Notes: generated from the sequence alone by a model not told the origin. Counted from the stretch's first letter, positions 15,330 to 24,989 are shown. The stretch: DNA of 44,475 bases from an uncultured Succinivibrionaceae bacterium (GCA_944390105.1 CALXOV010000059.1:1-44475); one strand, 5' to 3'. Numbers and translations are program-made.

Positions 15330-16319
15330 TTAACGCGCTAAATCCAAATCTGATGGCGGCCAGTGCTCAATTCGCATGCCTAAGGTCAGGCCGCGCTCAG
15401 CCAGCACATCCTTAATCTCGGTTAAAGACTTCTTGCCCAGATTCGGAGTCTTGAGCAGTTCCACTTCGGTGCGCTGCACCAGATCGCCGATGTACTTAAT
15501 GCCCTCGGCCTTCAGACAATTGGCCGAACGCACCGTCAGCTCAAGATCTTCCACCGGGCACAATAACTTCGGATCGACAAGCGGACGATAGGCGGCATCC
15601 TCAGCCGGAGCCACCGAATTGCGGATATCCACAAAGCAGTTTAACTGCTCAGCAAAAATCGTCGCGGCCATGCATACCGCATCTGCCGGATCAATTGTGC
15701 CGTTAGTCTCGATATCAAGAATGAGCTGCTCCATGCCATCCGCGAGCTTGGCGGTATGCACTGCCACATTCAGCACCGGACAGAACGAAGCATCGAGCAG
15801 TAGACGGCCGATAAAGCGATCTTCCGCCCCTTCCATGCGCGGCTGCACCGCTGCCGGCACATAGCCCCGGCCGCGCGACACATGCATGCGGGCGCGCAGC
15901 GTGGTCTGCTCGTCCGTAATGTGGCACAGCACTAGATCTTTATTCTTGATCTCCACACCGCCCGGGCAGATGATGTCGCCAGCCGTAACCGGACCGACAC
16001 CGCTCTTATTGAGCTCCAGCGTCGGCTCAGTGGTCAAAAGACCCTCTGCAGCCACCGCTACTTCCTTTAAATTCAAAAGGATGAGCAGGATATCTTCCTG
16101 CACGCCTTCTAAGGCGCTGTACTCGTGCACTACGCCGTCAATCTCCACCTCGGTAATGGCATAGCCGGGAAGCGAAGAGAGCATGATGCGGCGTAGCGCC
16201 GTACCAACTATCTGGGCGTAAAAAGGCTCAAACGGCTCAAGCGTGACGCGATAAGCATTCACCGCCGTCGGCTTGACTTCCTTAATCTGAGGCTTTAATG
16301 AAGCAGTATTAAGATCCAA
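15330..16319 (-). CDS. rpoA: RNA polymerase alpha subunit, second copy (beta-contact type)
   Basis: The product is 329 aa, from a TTG start at 16319 that has GAGGG eight bases upstream and places LKP at residue 8, as in other alphas. The in-frame ATG at 16355 lies inside a hairpin and adds 12 unrelated residues. The N-terminal domain keeps the beta-binding arginine pair ([11 protein letters not shown]43–R44, equal to E. coli R44–R45) and the beta-contact loop [20 protein letters not shown]. It has lost the ERGFGHTLG motif (here EPFYAQIVG). About four residues of the E. coli VEQRTDLDK segment, which faces beta', are missing: it reads [10 protein letters not shown]. The C-terminal domain is intact ([20 protein letters not shown]). 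It sits after rplQ, where E. coli has no gene. Confidence 0.93.
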   Translation of the reverse strand: MDLNTASLKPQIKEVKPTAVNAYRVTLEPFEPFYAQIVGTALRRIMLSSLPGYAITEVEIDGVVHEYSALEGVQEDILLILLNLKEVAVAAEGLLTTEPTLELNKSGVGPVTAGDIICPGGVEIKNKDLVLCHITDEQTTLRARMHVSRGRGYVPAAVQPRMEGAEDRFIGRLLLDASFCPVLNVAVHTAKLADGMEQLILDIETNGTIDPADAVCMAATIFAEQLNCFVDIRNSVAPAEDAAYRPLVDPKLLCPVEDLELTVRSANCLKAEGIKYIGDLVQRTEVELLKTPNLGKKSLTEIKDVLAERGLTLGMRIEHWPPSDLDLAR

Positions 16320-16354
16320 GGTTCTACCCTCGCAAATGTACGGTCGGCAGGGCA

Positions 16355-16380
16355 TTAAGCCGCCAGAGGCGGCGGCTTAA
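16355..16380 (-). other. Hairpin between rplQ and the second rpoA
   Basis: TTAAGCCGCC and GGCGGCTTAA form ten perfect pairs around a six-base loop. No T-run follows, so it is unlikely to terminate. It could mark an RNA-processing or stability site that sets the second alpha's level relative to the first. Confidence 0.6.
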
Positions 16381-16399
16381 TCATATCAGTGCACAGCAC

Positions 16400-16810
16400 T
16401 TACTGTGCAGCGGCATCAGCAGCCGGAGCTTCAGCAGTGGGCTCTGCAGCCACGGCCTTATCAACCAGCATGATATAGGCCATCGGAGCATTGTCGCCGT
16501 GACGGAAACCGCACTTAAGGGTACGGGTATAACCGCCCTGACGCTCAGCAACGCGCTTGCCGATGTCATTGAACAGCTTGGCCACCACGGCATTGTCGCG
16601 CACGCGCGCAAACACCAGACGGCGATTGGCAACGGAGTCGGTCTTAGCAATGGTGATAAGACGCTCAGCGAAGCGGCGCAGTTCCTTGGCCTTCGGCAGA
16701 GTAGTCTTAATGCACTCATGAGTAATAAGCGCGCAGGCTAAATTGCGGTAAAGCGCAGCGCGGTGGGCAGAGGTACGGCCCAAATGACGGCCGCTTAAAC
16801 GATGACGCAT
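16400..16810 (-). CDS. rplQ: Ribosomal protein L17
   Basis: This 50S protein begins [20 protein letters not shown], followed by the conserved [13 protein letters not shown] and [13 protein letters not shown] segments. At 136 aa it is ~9 longer than in E. coli because of an Ala/Glu/Pro-rich tail ([16 protein letters not shown]). It lies between the two rpoA genes. Confidence 0.96.
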   Translation of the reverse strand: MRHRLSGRHLGRTSAHRAALYRNLACALITHECIKTTLPKAKELRRFAERLITIAKTDSVANRRLVFARVRDNAVVAKLFNDIGKRVAERQGGYTRTLKCGFRHGDNAPMAYIMLVDKAVAAEPTAEAPAADAAAQ

Positions 16811-16836
16811 TTGAAATTCCTTCCTGTAAACGTTGG

Positions 16837-17826
16837 CTACTTAGGCGAACGCAGACCCTGCGGGGGCCAATTCGGCACGCGCATACCCAGTGACAGGCCG
16901 CGCTGCGCCAGCACGTCCTTGATCTCCGTCAAGGACTTCTTGCCGAGGTTCGGAGTCTTGAGCAGCTCGACCTCGGTGCGCTGCACTAAATCGCCGATGT
17001 AAATGATTTGCTCAGCTTTCAGGCAGTTGGCTGAACGTACGGTCAGCTCTAAATCATCTACCGGCTGCAACAATACCGGATCTGGCATCGGCGGAGCGGC
17101 CGGCACCGAGGTGCGTTCAGCCATATCTTCCTTATCCGCCAGATTGTCAAGCGGCGCATTGAGTAGCGCTGCCGCTTTCATCAGCGCCTGATCCGGCGCT
17201 ATGGTACCGTTGGTTTCAATATTGATGACTAGGCGATCTAAGTCCGTACGCTGCTCCACGCGGGCTGACTCAACCTCGTAAACGAAGCGGCACACCGGGC
17301 AGAAATTAGCGTCGATAAGAATATCATCGGCGCGTTCTTGCTTTAAGTGACGCTCATCGCTTGCGAGCACATAGCCCTGACCGCGGGTCACGCGCACAGA
17401 CAGCGTAAGCTCAGCCTGTGCACCCTGCAGCGTGCACAGCGGGGCAGTGCTGTCAGAAAGAGTCAGGCCGGCGGGCAGATTAAAATCTGCGGCGCAAACT
17501 GCACCGGCTCCACTCTTTTTGAGCTCGATCCACACCGGAGTCGGGAACTCAGGAGCAGCGCAGAAGGCCAGTTCCTTTAAGTTCATGACCAGCTCAAACA
17601 CGCTCTCAAGCATGTCCGGCTTGAGCGCATTGACCGAGGTCACGCCATCAAGGCGGAAGGCATCCACTGCAAGACCCGGCAGTGCTTTGAGCAGAACCGA
17701 GCTTAAAGCAACGCCTAAGGTATTGCCGTAGCCGCGCTCCAGCGGCTCGAGCACAATGCGGGCACTGCTAGGCCCGGTTTCTGCAAAGCTCACCGGCTTT
17801 GGCTTGAGCAGTTCAGTTACTGACAC
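16837..17826 (-). CDS. rpoA: RNA polymerase alpha subunit, first copy (beta'-contact type)
   Basis: The product is 329 aa and occupies the normal rpoA slot after rpsD. The N-terminal domain keeps ERGYGNTLG and the beta'-facing segment [16 protein letters not shown]. The arginine pair that binds beta in E. coli (R44–R45) is replaced by serines ([10 protein letters not shown]42–S43). The beta-contact loop has diverged completely: [14 protein letters not shown] against DGVLHEYSTKEGVQ. The C-terminal domain ([33 protein letters not shown]) keeps the DNA/activator-binding residues and matches the second copy at ~88% by eye. It cannot easily fill both alpha positions, so I infer a heterodimer with the product of 15330–16319. 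Confidence 0.94.
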   Translation of the reverse strand: MSVTELLKPKPVSFAETGPSSARIVLEPLERGYGNTLGVALSSVLLKALPGLAVDAFRLDGVTSVNALKPDMLESVFELVMNLKELAFCAAPEFPTPVWIELKKSGAGAVCAADFNLPAGLTLSDSTAPLCTLQGAQAELTLSVRVTRGQGYVLASDERHLKQERADDILIDANFCPVCRFVYEVESARVEQRTDLDRLVINIETNGTIAPDQALMKAAALLNAPLDNLADKEDMAERTSVPAAPPMPDPVLLQPVDDLELTVRSANCLKAEQIIYIGDLVQRTEVELLKTPNLGKKSLTEIKDVLAQRGLSLGMRVPNWPPQGLRSPK

Positions 17827-17875
17827 GGTAAATTACCCCACAACAAACTAAGAGGTGCAGGCATCTGCCTTAGGA

Positions 17876-18499
17876 TTACTTCGAGTACAGCTCGACGATG
17901 AGCTGTTCCTTGATATCGGAAGGAAGCTCAGCACGCTCAGGCTTGCTCTTGTAAGTGCCCTTCATGGCGCTGTGATCAACGTCAATCCAGGTCGGCTTGA
18001 CGGCACGCTGACCGGACAGGTCAATCGCGGCCTTGATGCGCAGCTGCTTCTTGGCTTTCTCGCGCACCGCAATTACATCAGAAGGCTGGACCTGGTAGGA
18101 CGGGATATTCACTACCTTATCGTTCACCGTGATCGCCTTGTGGCTGACTAACTGACGGCTCTCCATACGGGTAGAACCAAAGCCCATGCGGTACACGACA
18201 TTATCAAGACGGCCTTCTAACAGCTGCAGCAGGTTTTCGCCAGTGTTGCCCGGCATATTGGCAGCTTTCTTATAATAGTTGCGGAACTGACGCTCCAGCA
18301 CGCCGTAAATGCGGCGCACCTTCTGCTTCTCACGCAGCTGCATGCCGTAGTCGGACAGACGAGCCTTGTTAGCACCATGCTGACCCGGGGCGGTATCGAG
18401 CTTGCACTTAGACTCGATGGCGCGCACGCCGGACTTTAAGAAAAGGTCAACGCCCTCGCGGCGGCTTAATTTCAGGGCAGGACCGGTATATTTTGCCAT
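17876..18499 (-). CDS. rpsD: Ribosomal protein S4
   Basis: This 30S assembly protein begins [20 protein letters not shown]. It carries the S4 RNA-binding domain ([33 protein letters not shown]) and ends [17 protein letters not shown]. Length 207 aa against 206 in E. coli. In enterobacteria it represses its own alpha operon by binding the rpsM leader; the leader here has strong secondary structure (see 19388–19530). Confidence 0.97.
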   Translation of the reverse strand: MAKYTGPALKLSRREGVDLFLKSGVRAIESKCKLDTAPGQHGANKARLSDYGMQLREKQKVRRIYGVLERQFRNYYKKAANMPGNTGENLLQLLEGRLDNVVYRMGFGSTRMESRQLVSHKAITVNDKVVNIPSYQVQPSDVIAVREKAKKQLRIKAAIDLSGQRAVKPTWIDVDHSAMKGTYKSKPERAELPSDIKEQLIVELYSK

Positions 18500-18524
18500 T
18501 TAACTATCTCCTGTTATAAGCCAA

Positions 18525-19019
18525 TTAGACGCGGCGCTTCTTCGGCGGACGGCAGCCGTTATGCGGAATCGGAGTCACGTCAGTGATGTTGGTGATCTTA
18601 AAGCCGATGGCGTTCAGGGCGCGAATCGAAGACTCACGGCCCGGACCAGGACCTTTGACCATCACCTCAAGGTTCTTGACGCCGAACTCCTTGGCAGCCT
18701 CACCGGCACGCTCAGCTGCAACCTGCGCTGCGTACGGGGTAGACTTACGGGAACCGCGGAAGCCAGAGCCGCCGGCAGTTGCCCACGACAGAGCATTGCC
18801 CTGACGATCGGAGATGGTAACGATAGTGTTGTTGAAGGACGCGTGAATATGCGCCACGCCGTCAGCCACCTGCTTCTTAGAGCGCTTGCCGCCGCGCGCA
18901 CGCGGAGCAGAAGCGGTCTTAGGAGCAGCGGCCGGGGCTGCTGCAGGAGCCGGAGCAGCGGCGGCCGGAGCGGCAGCCGGAGCGGCGTTCTGAGCGGTTT
19001 CTTTAACTTGTTCAGACAT
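18525..19019 (-). CDS. rpsK: Ribosomal protein S11 with Ala/Pro-rich N-terminal extension
   Basis: The 30S platform protein core ([19 protein letters not shown] … [14 protein letters not shown]) is standard. It is preceded by a ~35-residue extension made almost only of Ala and Pro ([20 protein letters not shown]), making 164 aa against 129 in E. coli. No internal start near the core has a clear ribosome site. GGAGG lies ahead of the ATG at 19019, so the extension is probably translated. Confidence 0.95.
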   Translation of the reverse strand: MSEQVKETAQNAAPAAAPAAAAPAPAAAPAAAPKTASAPRARGGKRSKKQVADGVAHIHASFNNTIVTISDRQGNALSWATAGGSGFRGSRKSTPYAAQVAAERAGEAAKEFGVKNLEVMVKGPGPGRESSIRALNAIGFKITNITDVTPIPHNGCRPPKKRRV

Positions 19020-19030
19020 TCAAGTGCCTC

Positions 19031-19387
19031 CTACTTCTTGATGCTCTTACGCGGGCCTTTACGGGTGCGCGCATTAGTCTTGGTACGCTGACCGCGTACC
19101 GGCAGGCCGCGGCGGTGACGCAGACCACGGTAGGTGCCGAGGTCCATCAGGCGCTTGATGTTCATCGATATCTCACGGCGCAGATCACCTTCAACGGTGT
19201 ACTTGGCCACTTCCTGACGGATCTTCTCCACGGAAGCTTCATCGATATCCTTGAATTTAGTTAACTGGTCTACGCCCGCGGCAGCGAGAATATCGCGCGC
19301 GCGCGTGGGACCGATGCCGTAAATTGACTGCAGAGCAATCAGGGCGATCTTCTGATCAGGCACGTTAATGCCAGCGATACGGGCCAC
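19031..19387 (-). CDS. rpsM: Ribosomal protein S13
   Basis: This is the 30S head protein that contacts tRNA and the 50S subunit. Seen are [20 protein letters not shown], the helix-two-turn-helix [12 protein letters not shown], and the basic tail [25 protein letters not shown]. Length 118 aa (E. coli 118). AGGAG precedes the start. First gene of the alpha operon. Confidence 0.97.
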   Translation of the reverse strand: MARIAGINVPDQKIALIALQSIYGIGPTRARDILAAAGVDQLTKFKDIDEASVEKIRQEVAKYTVEGDLRREISMNIKRLMDLGTYRGLRHRRGLPVRGQRTKTNARTRKGPRKSIKK

Positions 19388-19471
19388 TATTGATCTCCTA
19401 AATAAGGTCGGTTAATAAAATGCGATCGCAAAGCCCGTTAGGATACGCGATCGCGTTAGTGCCTTTGAGGC

Positions 19472-19487
19472 AAAAAAAAAAAAAAAA
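19472..19487 (-). other. T16 homopolymer (A16 on plus strand) in the rpsM leader
   Basis: A run of 16 Ts on the transcribed minus strand lies ~85 bases before rpsM and eight bases beyond the hairpin 19495–19523. It is the longest homopolymer that I noticed in the window and could promote termination or transcript slippage. Two GCGATCGC palindromes follow in the leader (19433–19440 and 19446–19453, approximately). Confidence 0.8.
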
Positions 19488-19494
19488 TCGTAAC

Positions 19495-19523
19495 AAAGCG
19501 TCCGAGCTTAACTCGGACGCTTT
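19495..19523 (-). terminator. Strong hairpin at the start of the alpha-operon leader / end of spc operon
   Basis: AAAGCGTCCGAG (19495–19506) pairs perfectly over 12 bases with CTCGGACGCTTT (19512–19523), loop of five. On the minus strand it is followed by GTTACGA and then T16. It lies after rpmJ, so it may end the spc transcript, but it also begins ~6 bases after the predicted alpha-operon start, so it heads that leader. Confidence 0.7.
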
Positions 19524-19535
19524 TAAAAGCAACGT

Positions 19536-19564
19536 ATTATAGAAATATTCTGCCGCTTTTGCAA
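19536..19564 (-). promoter_or_regulatory. Sigma-70 promoter of the alpha operon
   Basis: On the minus strand, TTGCAA (19564–19559) is separated by exactly 17 bases from a consensus TATAAT (19541–19536). The predicted start is ~19529. It lies between rpmJ and rpsM, upstream of rpsM–rpsK–rpsD–rpoA–rplQ–rpoA. Confidence 0.8.
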
Positions 19565-19577
19565 GCGCTGCAGCAGA

Positions 19578-19691
19578 TTAGCCTTGACGCTGCTTATGTT
19601 TAGGATTTGAGCAGATGATGCGCACAACCCCATGGCGGCGAACCACCTTGCAGTTGCGGCAAATCTTCTTTACAGATGCACCAACTTTCAT
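19578..19691 (-). CDS. rpmJ: Ribosomal protein L36 (zinc-ribbon form)
   Basis: The product is 37 aa, [15 protein letters not shown]…[14 protein letters not shown], retaining the C-x2-C … C … H zinc ligands. The true start is the internal ATG at 19691 (AGGAG upstream); the longer open frame lies within secY. Last gene of the spc operon. Confidence 0.95.
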   Translation of the reverse strand: MKVGASVKKICRNCKVVRRHGVVRIICSNPKHKQRQG

Positions 19692-19716
19692 TTCAATTCT
19701 CCTAATTGGGGCGGGA

Positions 19717-21066
19717 TTAACGCCCGTAATTCCTGAGATTCGCTTTCTTGAGCAGATCGCCATACTGCTGCTGCATCATGTGGCTTTGCAGCTGGGCGAC
19801 GAAATCCATGATCACGACCACAATAATGAGCAGCGAGGTACCGCCGAAATAGAACTGTACATTAAACCAGTTCATTAAAAGCTGCGGCACCAAGCATACC
19901 AGCACCATATAGATGGAGCCAGACAAAGTCAGACGCGTCATCACCTTATCAATAAAGCGCGCCGTCATTTCCCCCGGACGAATACCCGGGATAAATGCTC
20001 CGCTCTTCTTTAAGTTCTCCGCCACCTCGCGCGGGCTGAATACCAGCGCGGTGTAGAAGAAGGTGAAGAACACAATCGCTGCGGCATACAGCAGCTCATA
20101 AAGCGGCTGTCCCGGCTGCAGGAACAGCGAAATCTCCTGCAGTACATTGGCTACGGCATTATCACCCTGACCGAACCACGAAACCACCGTGCCTGGAAAC
20201 AGGATGATCGACGAAGCGAAAATCGCCGGGATAACGCCTGACATGTTGATCTTAAGCGGCAGGGTTGAACGCGGCTGCGAGTAAATGCGATTGCCCATCT
20301 GACGCTTGGCATAGTCAATGACAATGCGGCGCTGCCCGCGCTCGACGAAGACCACGAAGAAGGTCACAGCCACGACCACCACGCCGATGATAAGCAGCGC
20401 GATGGTTGAGAGGTCACCCTGACGTGCCTGCTCAAAAGTCGAGGCTAAAGCTGACGGCAAACCAGCCACGATACCGGCAAAGATAATTAATGAAATACCA
20501 TTGCCGATGCCGCGCTCAGTGATCTGCTCGCCCAGCCACATGAGGAACATGGTGCCGGTAACGAGCGCAATCGTCGTCACAAAGTAAAAGCCGAATCCCG
20601 GATTATCCACCAAGCCCGGCATCATATTCGGGATACCGGTTGCGATGCCGATCGCCTGAAGCGCAGCTAAAAACAGCGTGGAGACGCGAGTATACTGCGT
20701 CAGACGACGCCGGCCGCTTTCGCCTTCTTTTTTCATTTCGGCGAGCGTGGGGTTAATCACGGCCAAAAGCTGAATGATAATAGAAGCTGAGATGTACGGC
20801 ATGATACCCAAGGCCAGCACTGAGGCGCGCTCAAGTGCACCGCCAGAGAACATGTTGAACATGCCGATGATGGTACCGCTCTGTTCATCGAAGAGGCGCG
20901 CCAGCACATCGGCATTCACTCCGGGAACCGGAATGTAAGAGCCGAGTCTGAACATCACGAGGCCGATGAGAACAAACAGCAGGCGTGAACGCAGTTCAGA
21001 ACCGCCTTTCATCCCTTTGCTGATCCCAGCCTCGCGGCTTTTTTCTAAGAGCGATTTTCTAGCCAT
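19717..21066 (-). CDS. secY: Preprotein translocase channel subunit SecY
   Basis: SecY is the ten-segment inner-membrane protein-conducting channel, acting with SecE/SecG and SecA. Landmarks are [26 protein letters not shown] (TM1), [28 protein letters not shown] (plug/TM2), [22 protein letters not shown], the cytosolic [14 protein letters not shown] loop, and GIRPGEMTA in the C5 loop. Length 449 aa. ATG 21066 has GGAG six bases upstream; the TTG at 21078 is too close to that site. Confidence 0.97.
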   Translation of the reverse strand: MARKSLLEKSREAGISKGMKGGSELRSRLLFVLIGLVMFRLGSYIPVPGVNADVLARLFDEQSGTIIGMFNMFSGGALERASVLALGIMPYISASIIIQLLAVINPTLAEMKKEGESGRRRLTQYTRVSTLFLAALQAIGIATGIPNMMPGLVDNPGFGFYFVTTIALVTGTMFLMWLGEQITERGIGNGISLIIFAGIVAGLPSALASTFEQARQGDLSTIALLIIGVVVVAVTFFVVFVERGQRRIVIDYAKRQMGNRIYSQPRSTLPLKINMSGVIPAIFASSIILFPGTVVSWFGQGDNAVANVLQEISLFLQPGQPLYELLYAAAIVFFTFFYTALVFSPREVAENLKKSGAFIPGIRPGEMTARFIDKVMTRLTLSGSIYMVLVCLVPQLLMNWFNVQFYFGGTSLLIIVVVIMDFVAQLQSHMMQQQYGDLLKKANLRNYGR

Positions 21067-21077
21067 TAATATCTCCA

Positions 21078-21097
21078 AAAGGGCGGCATGCCGCCCC
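21078..21097 (-). other. Hairpin in the rplO–secY spacer
   Basis: GGGCGGCATGCCGCCC is a 16-base palindrome (six pairs, CATG loop) followed on the minus strand by TTTT and then directly by the secY ribosome site. It looks like a weak attenuator that could lower secY expression relative to the ribosomal genes. Confidence 0.5.
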
Positions 21098-21101
21098 TTA
21101 C

Positions 21102-21704
21102 TTACTTCTTAGCTTTGGCAGCTTTAGCAGCCTTCTCAGCCTTATCCTTCTTAGCCGGCTTCTTAATGCCCTCAGCGGCGAGCTTATCCTGCAGCGCCTT
21201 AACCTTAGCAGCGCGGCGCTGCTTGGACTTCTCCAGGCGCTCAGCGGCCTTGGTCACGCGCTCACAGGCTTCCACCGTACCACCGGCCGCTTCAATCGCC
21301 GCCTTAGCACCGCGGGTCACGCCCAAGCCCTTGACGGTCACCTTACGGGTGAAGTTGGGCAGCTTGGACAACACAATCTTAGCGTGAGTGATGCGCTTGC
21401 CGATAAGGCCAGCCTGCTGCAGCGCGGCTAAGTCGATGACATCGCTCTCAATCTTATTTAAAGAATTGAGCGCCACCTCAGCGGTGAGGTAGGACATTTT
21501 CGACCAGAAGCCGAACTTAGGCAGACGGATCTTCATCGGCATCTGACCGCCTTCAAATCCAGGACGCACGTTCGGGCTCTTGCGCGCACCCGAACCTTTA
21601 ACACCGCGGCCGCAGGTTTTGCCGAGGCCGGAGCCGATGCCGCGGCCGACGCGCACTTTAGGACGACGTGCGCCGACGCCAGGCTTTAAAGTATTCAGAT
21701 ACAT
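21102..21704 (-). CDS. rplO: Ribosomal protein L15 with Lys/Ala-rich C-terminal extension
   Basis: This 50S protein begins [22 protein letters not shown] and carries [15 protein letters not shown] and GFEGGQMP. The length is 200 aa against 144 in E. coli. Roughly the last 55 residues are basic low-complexity sequence ([22 protein letters not shown]), likely a disordered rRNA-binding tail. Confidence 0.96.
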   Translation of the reverse strand: MYLNTLKPGVGARRPKVRVGRGIGSGLGKTCGRGVKGSGARKSPNVRPGFEGGQMPMKIRLPKFGFWSKMSYLTAEVALNSLNKIESDVIDLAALQQAGLIGKRITHAKIVLSKLPNFTRKVTVKGLGVTRGAKAAIEAAGGTVEACERVTKAAERLEKSKQRRAAKVKALQDKLAAEGIKKPAKKDKAEKAAKAAKAKK

Positions 21705-21707
21705 GAC

Positions 21708-21893
21708 TTACTCCTCGACCTTAACCATATAGCTAACCTTGTTGATCATGCCGCGGATGGACGGAGTATCCTCCAACTCTACGGTATGACGAATACGGCG
21801 CAGGCCCAGGCCACGCATGGTGGCGATGTGATCCGGCTTGCGGCCAATGGTGCTCTTAATCTGAGTCACCTTAATGGTTTTCTTCTCGCCCAT
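21708..21893 (-). CDS. rpmD: Ribosomal protein L30
   Basis: The product is 61 aa with the signature [31 protein letters not shown], the usual bacterial L30 form. It is tightly packed between rpsE and rplO. Confidence 0.95.
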   Translation of the reverse strand: MGEKKTIKVTQIKSTIGRKPDHIATMRGLGLRRIRHTVELEDTPSIRGMINKVSYMVKVEE

Positions 21894-21896
21894 GGC

Positions 21897-22406
21897 TTAC
21901 TCCAGAATCTCTTTGACAGACAGACCACGCTTGGCCGCCACCGCCTCCGGAGTGCGCATCGAAGCTAAAGCAGCCACCGTAGCGCGCACTACATTGATCG
22001 GATTGGTCGAGCCGTAAGCCTTAGCCAGCACATTGCGCACACCGGCAACTTCCAGCACTGCACGCATAGCACCGCCGGCGATAATGCCGGTACCTTCAGA
22101 GGCCGGCTGCAGATACACCATCGAACCTGAGTGTTCACCCTTAATGGCATGGAATAGAGTGCCATTGTTTAAGCTGATGGTATTGTTGATATTGCGGCGG
22201 GCCTGTTCAATCGCCTTCTGAATGGCAGCCGGCACTTCGCTGGCTTTGCCGTAGCCGAAGCCCACGCGGCCGTTGCCGTCGCCTACCACAGTCAGCGCGG
22301 TGAAGGAGAAAATACGGCCGCCCTTGACCACTTTAGCGACGCGGTTGACCGCCACTAATTTTTCCTGCAGCTCGCCTGCCTGCTGGGTTTCATCTTTGTG
22401 TTGCAT
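21897..22406 (-). CDS. rpsE: Ribosomal protein S5
   Basis: This 30S accuracy protein has [44 protein letters not shown] and ends in the SV(K)EILE-type tail. The start is ATG 22406 with AGGAG upstream, giving 169 aa (E. coli 167). A longer frame overlaps rplR and is not credible. Confidence 0.96.
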   Translation of the reverse strand: MQHKDETQQAGELQEKLVAVNRVAKVVKGGRIFSFTALTVVGDGNGRVGFGYGKASEVPAAIQKAIEQARRNINNTISLNNGTLFHAIKGEHSGSMVYLQPASEGTGIIAGGAMRAVLEVAGVRNVLAKAYGSTNPINVVRATVAALASMRTPEAVAAKRGLSVKEILE

Positions 22407-22416
22407 TCTTACGCTC

Positions 22417-22770
22417 CTAGAACTTAAGGCCGGCGGCACGCGCGGCGTCAGCTAAGGCGGCCACACGGCCGTGGTACTGATAGCCAGAGCGGTCAAAAGC
22501 CACGCTCTGAACGTTGGCGGCCAGCGCACGCTCGGCCACCGCCTTGCCGATAACCTTAGCGGCTTCGACATTGCCGGTGTACTTCAGATCCTTGATCAGA
22601 TCCTTTTCTAAAGTGCTAGCCGTGGCCAGAACCTGATTGGACTTATCAATGATCTGAGCGTAAATGTGACGAGGAGTACGGGTAACGACGAGGCGCGTGA
22701 CTCCCAGTTCGTGCATCTTAGCGCGGCTCTTGCCGGCGCGACGGATGCGGGCTGCTTTCTTTGCAAACAT
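22417..22770 (-). CDS. rplR: Ribosomal protein L18
   Basis: The product is 117 aa, as in E. coli, and binds 5S rRNA. The sequence [20 protein letters not shown] … [26 protein letters not shown] is typical. Confidence 0.96.
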   Translation of the reverse strand: MFAKKAARIRRAGKSRAKMHELGVTRLVVTRTPRHIYAQIIDKSNQVLATASTLEKDLIKDLKYTGNVEAAKVIGKAVAERALAANVQSVAFDRSGYQYHGRVAALADAARAAGLKF

Positions 22771-22788
22771 AATCTCTTGCCCCTATCC

Positions 22789-23322
22789 TTACTTCTTCTT
22801 AGCTTCCTTCAGGTGGATGACCTCATCGGCATAACGGATGCCCTTGCCTTTGTACGGCTCCGGAGCACGGTATGCGCGAATATCAGCGGCCACCTGACCT
22901 AACAGACATTTATCGTAGCTCTTGAGTACGATTTCAGTCTGCGACGGGGTCTCACAGGTCACGCCCTGCGGCAGGTGATGCACGACCGGATGGGAGAAAC
23001 CTAAAGTAAGATTGAGCTCCTGACCCTTAGCCTGAGCACGATAGCCCACGCCGACTAAAGTCAGCTTCTTCTCAAAGCCCTTATCCAGACCCACCACCAT
23101 ATTGTGCACTAAGGCGCGGGTAGTGCCCGACTGCATGTTGGCTTCAGGGGTGTCATCCGCGACTGAAGTTAAAATCTGGCCATTCTCAAAGCTCAGACGC
23201 ACCTTGTCGTGAATGCGCAGCGACATCTCGCCTTTCTTGGACTTAATGGTCAGATCCTGACCATTCAGTACGACTTCAAGGCCCTGCGGGACAATGACGG
23301 GTTCTTTAGCAATACGTGACAT
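22789..23322 (-). CDS. rplF: Ribosomal protein L6
   Basis: The product is 177 aa (E. coli 177). It begins MSRIAKEPVIVPQGLEV and carries the C-terminal signature PEPYKGKGIRYADEVI, the L6 motif near the GTPase-associated region of the 50S subunit. Confidence 0.96.
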   Translation of the reverse strand: MSRIAKEPVIVPQGLEVVLNGQDLTIKSKKGEMSLRIHDKVRLSFENGQILTSVADDTPEANMQSGTTRALVHNMVVGLDKGFEKKLTLVGVGYRAQAKGQELNLTLGFSHPVVHHLPQGVTCETPSQTEIVLKSYDKCLLGQVAADIRAYRAPEPYKGKGIRYADEVIHLKEAKKK

Positions 23323-23334
23323 TTTCCCTCTCCC

Positions 23335-23727
23335 TTAAGCGACGTAGCAGATGACCTCACCGCCCAAGCCGTCACGGCGGGCAGCACGGTCAGTCATCAG
23401 ACCTTTGGACGTTGAAATCACCGCAATTCCGAGACCGTTCATAATGCGCGGCAGGTCACGGCACTTCTTGTAGATACGCAGGCCCGGGCGGGACACGCGC
23501 TGAATCAGCTCAACTACCGGCTTGCCTTCGTAATACTTGAGCTCAATCTCAAGCACTTTCTTCACGTCGCCAGTTTCTTTGACGGAGGCGACATAGCCTT
23601 CCTTCTCTAAAAGCTTGGCAATTGCCAGCTTCTGCTTCGAAGACGGCATCGAAACGGATACCTTGCGGGCGGCTTGGCCATTGCGAATGCGGGTAAGTAA
23701 ATCCGCGATCGGATCTTGCATGCTCAT
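23335..23727 (-). CDS. rpsH: Ribosomal protein S8
   Basis: The product is 130 aa (E. coli 130): [20 protein letters not shown], and [31 protein letters not shown] at the end. In E. coli S8 is the translational repressor of the spc operon, acting at the rplE start. I could not confirm such a site here. Confidence 0.96.
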   Translation of the reverse strand: MSMQDPIADLLTRIRNGQAARKVSVSMPSSKQKLAIAKLLEKEGYVASVKETGDVKKVLEIELKYYEGKPVVELIQRVSRPGLRIYKKCRDLPRIMNGLGIAVISTSKGLMTDRAARRDGLGGEVICYVA

Positions 23728-23740
23728 TTTGTGTCTCCTC

Positions 23741-24046
23741 TTACCAGCTGGCCTTTCTTAAGCCGGGGATCTCACCACGCATCATGTGCTCACGCAGCTT
23801 GATGCGGCACAGACCGAACTTGCGCAGATAAGCATGCGGACGGCCGGTCTCAGAGCAACGGTTGCGCTGACGGCTGCGGCTGGAATCACGCGGCAGCTTC
23901 TGTAATGCCACAACGGCAGCCCAACGCTCCTCATCGGAGGCGGTTACGCTAGAAATAGTCTTTTTGAGCTCGGCGCGCTTGGCACGGAATTTGGCCTCAA
24001 GGCGCTCTCTTTTGAGCTCACGATTTATCATAGAAGTCTTAGCCAT
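23741..24046 (-). CDS. rpsN: Ribosomal protein S14 (zinc-free form)
   Basis: The product is 101 aa, matching the long zinc-independent S14 of E. coli. It has [38 protein letters not shown] and lacks the C-x2-C pairs of the short zinc form. Confidence 0.96.
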   Translation of the reverse strand: MAKTSMINRELKRERLEAKFRAKRAELKKTISSVTASDEERWAAVVALQKLPRDSSRSRQRNRCSETGRPHAYLRKFGLCRIKLREHMMRGEIPGLRKASW

Positions 24047-24062
24047 TTAGGTTGCTTCCTCA

Positions 24063-24617
24063 CTACTTGCTTGCCTGAGTAGAACGGAACGGGAAGTTAA
24101 AGGCCTCCAGCAGAGCGCGGCCCTCTTCATCGGTCTTCGCCGTCGTGGTAATGGTGATGTCAAGGCCGCGAATCGCGTCAACCTTGTCATAATCTATCTC
24201 AGGGAAAATGATCTGCTCGCGCACGCCCATAGAATAGTTGCCGCGTCCGTCAAATGACTTGGACGACAGGCCGCGGAAATCGCGGATACGCGGAATAGCG
24301 ATCACAATTAAGCGCTCGAGGAACTCCCACATGCGCTCGCCGCGCAGGGTAACCTTGCAGCCGATTGGATAACCCTCACGAATATGGAAGCCCGCTACAG
24401 ACTTGCGAACCTTGGTGATAAGCGGCTTCTGACCGGCAATAGCGGCCATATCGCGGGCAGCATTCTCTAAAATCTTCTTGTCTGCCACAGCCTCACCAAC
24501 ACCCATATTAAGGGTGATCTTCACAATCCGAGGGACTTGCATGACTGATTTGTAACCAAATTTTTCGGTTAAGGCTTTGATTACTTCCTGCTTGTATTGA
24601 TCATGCAGTTTCGCCAT
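24063..24617 (-). CDS. rplE: Ribosomal protein L5
   Basis: The product is 184 aa and binds 5S rRNA. Signature segments are [39 protein letters not shown] and [33 protein letters not shown]. Length is close to E. coli (179). Confidence 0.96.
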   Translation of the reverse strand: MAKLHDQYKQEVIKALTEKFGYKSVMQVPRIVKITLNMGVGEAVADKKILENAARDMAAIAGQKPLITKVRKSVAGFHIREGYPIGCKVTLRGERMWEFLERLIVIAIPRIRDFRGLSSKSFDGRGNYSMGVREQIIFPEIDYDKVDAIRGLDITITTTAKTDEEGRALLEAFNFPFRSTQASK

Positions 24618-24644
24618 CGTTTATCTCCTGATTAAACTAACTGC

Positions 24645-24974
24645 TTATTTAGTGCCATTGGGGATGACTTCATTGGTAGACTTGAAGAAGCGGACCTTCT
24701 TGCCGTCTTCAAAGCGGAAACCAACTTTGTCAGCCTTATTGGTAGCGCTGTTATAAATCGCGACGTTGGAGACGTCAATCGGGGCCTCCATGTCAACGAT
24801 GCCGCCCTGAATATTGAGATTCGGGTTGGGCTTCTGATGCTTCTTCTTGAGGTTAATGCCCTCAACTAGCACCTTGTGCTCACGCGGAAAAACCTTGGTG
24901 ACCTTGCCGGTCTTACCCTTGTCCTTACCGGTGATGACGATTACTTCATCGTTGCAGCGAATTTTTGCCGCCAT
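24645..24974 (-). CDS. rplX: Ribosomal protein L24
   Basis: The product is 109 aa with the KOW motif ([22 protein letters not shown]) and the [14 protein letters not shown] segment. It is about five residues longer than the E. coli protein at the C-terminus. Confidence 0.95.
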   Translation of the reverse strand: MAAKIRCNDEVIVITGKDKGKTGKVTKVFPREHKVLVEGINLKKKHQKPNPNLNIQGGIVDMEAPIDVSNVAIYNSATNKADKVGFRFEDGKKVRFFKSTNEVIPNGTK

Positions 24975-24989
24975 GGTCTCTGTCCTCTC

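Noticed and set aside
18561-19091. 176-codon plus-strand frame opposite rpsK
   Set aside because: It is a shadow of the Ala/Pro-coding repeats of S11 read in antisense (Arg/Ser/Gly-rich).
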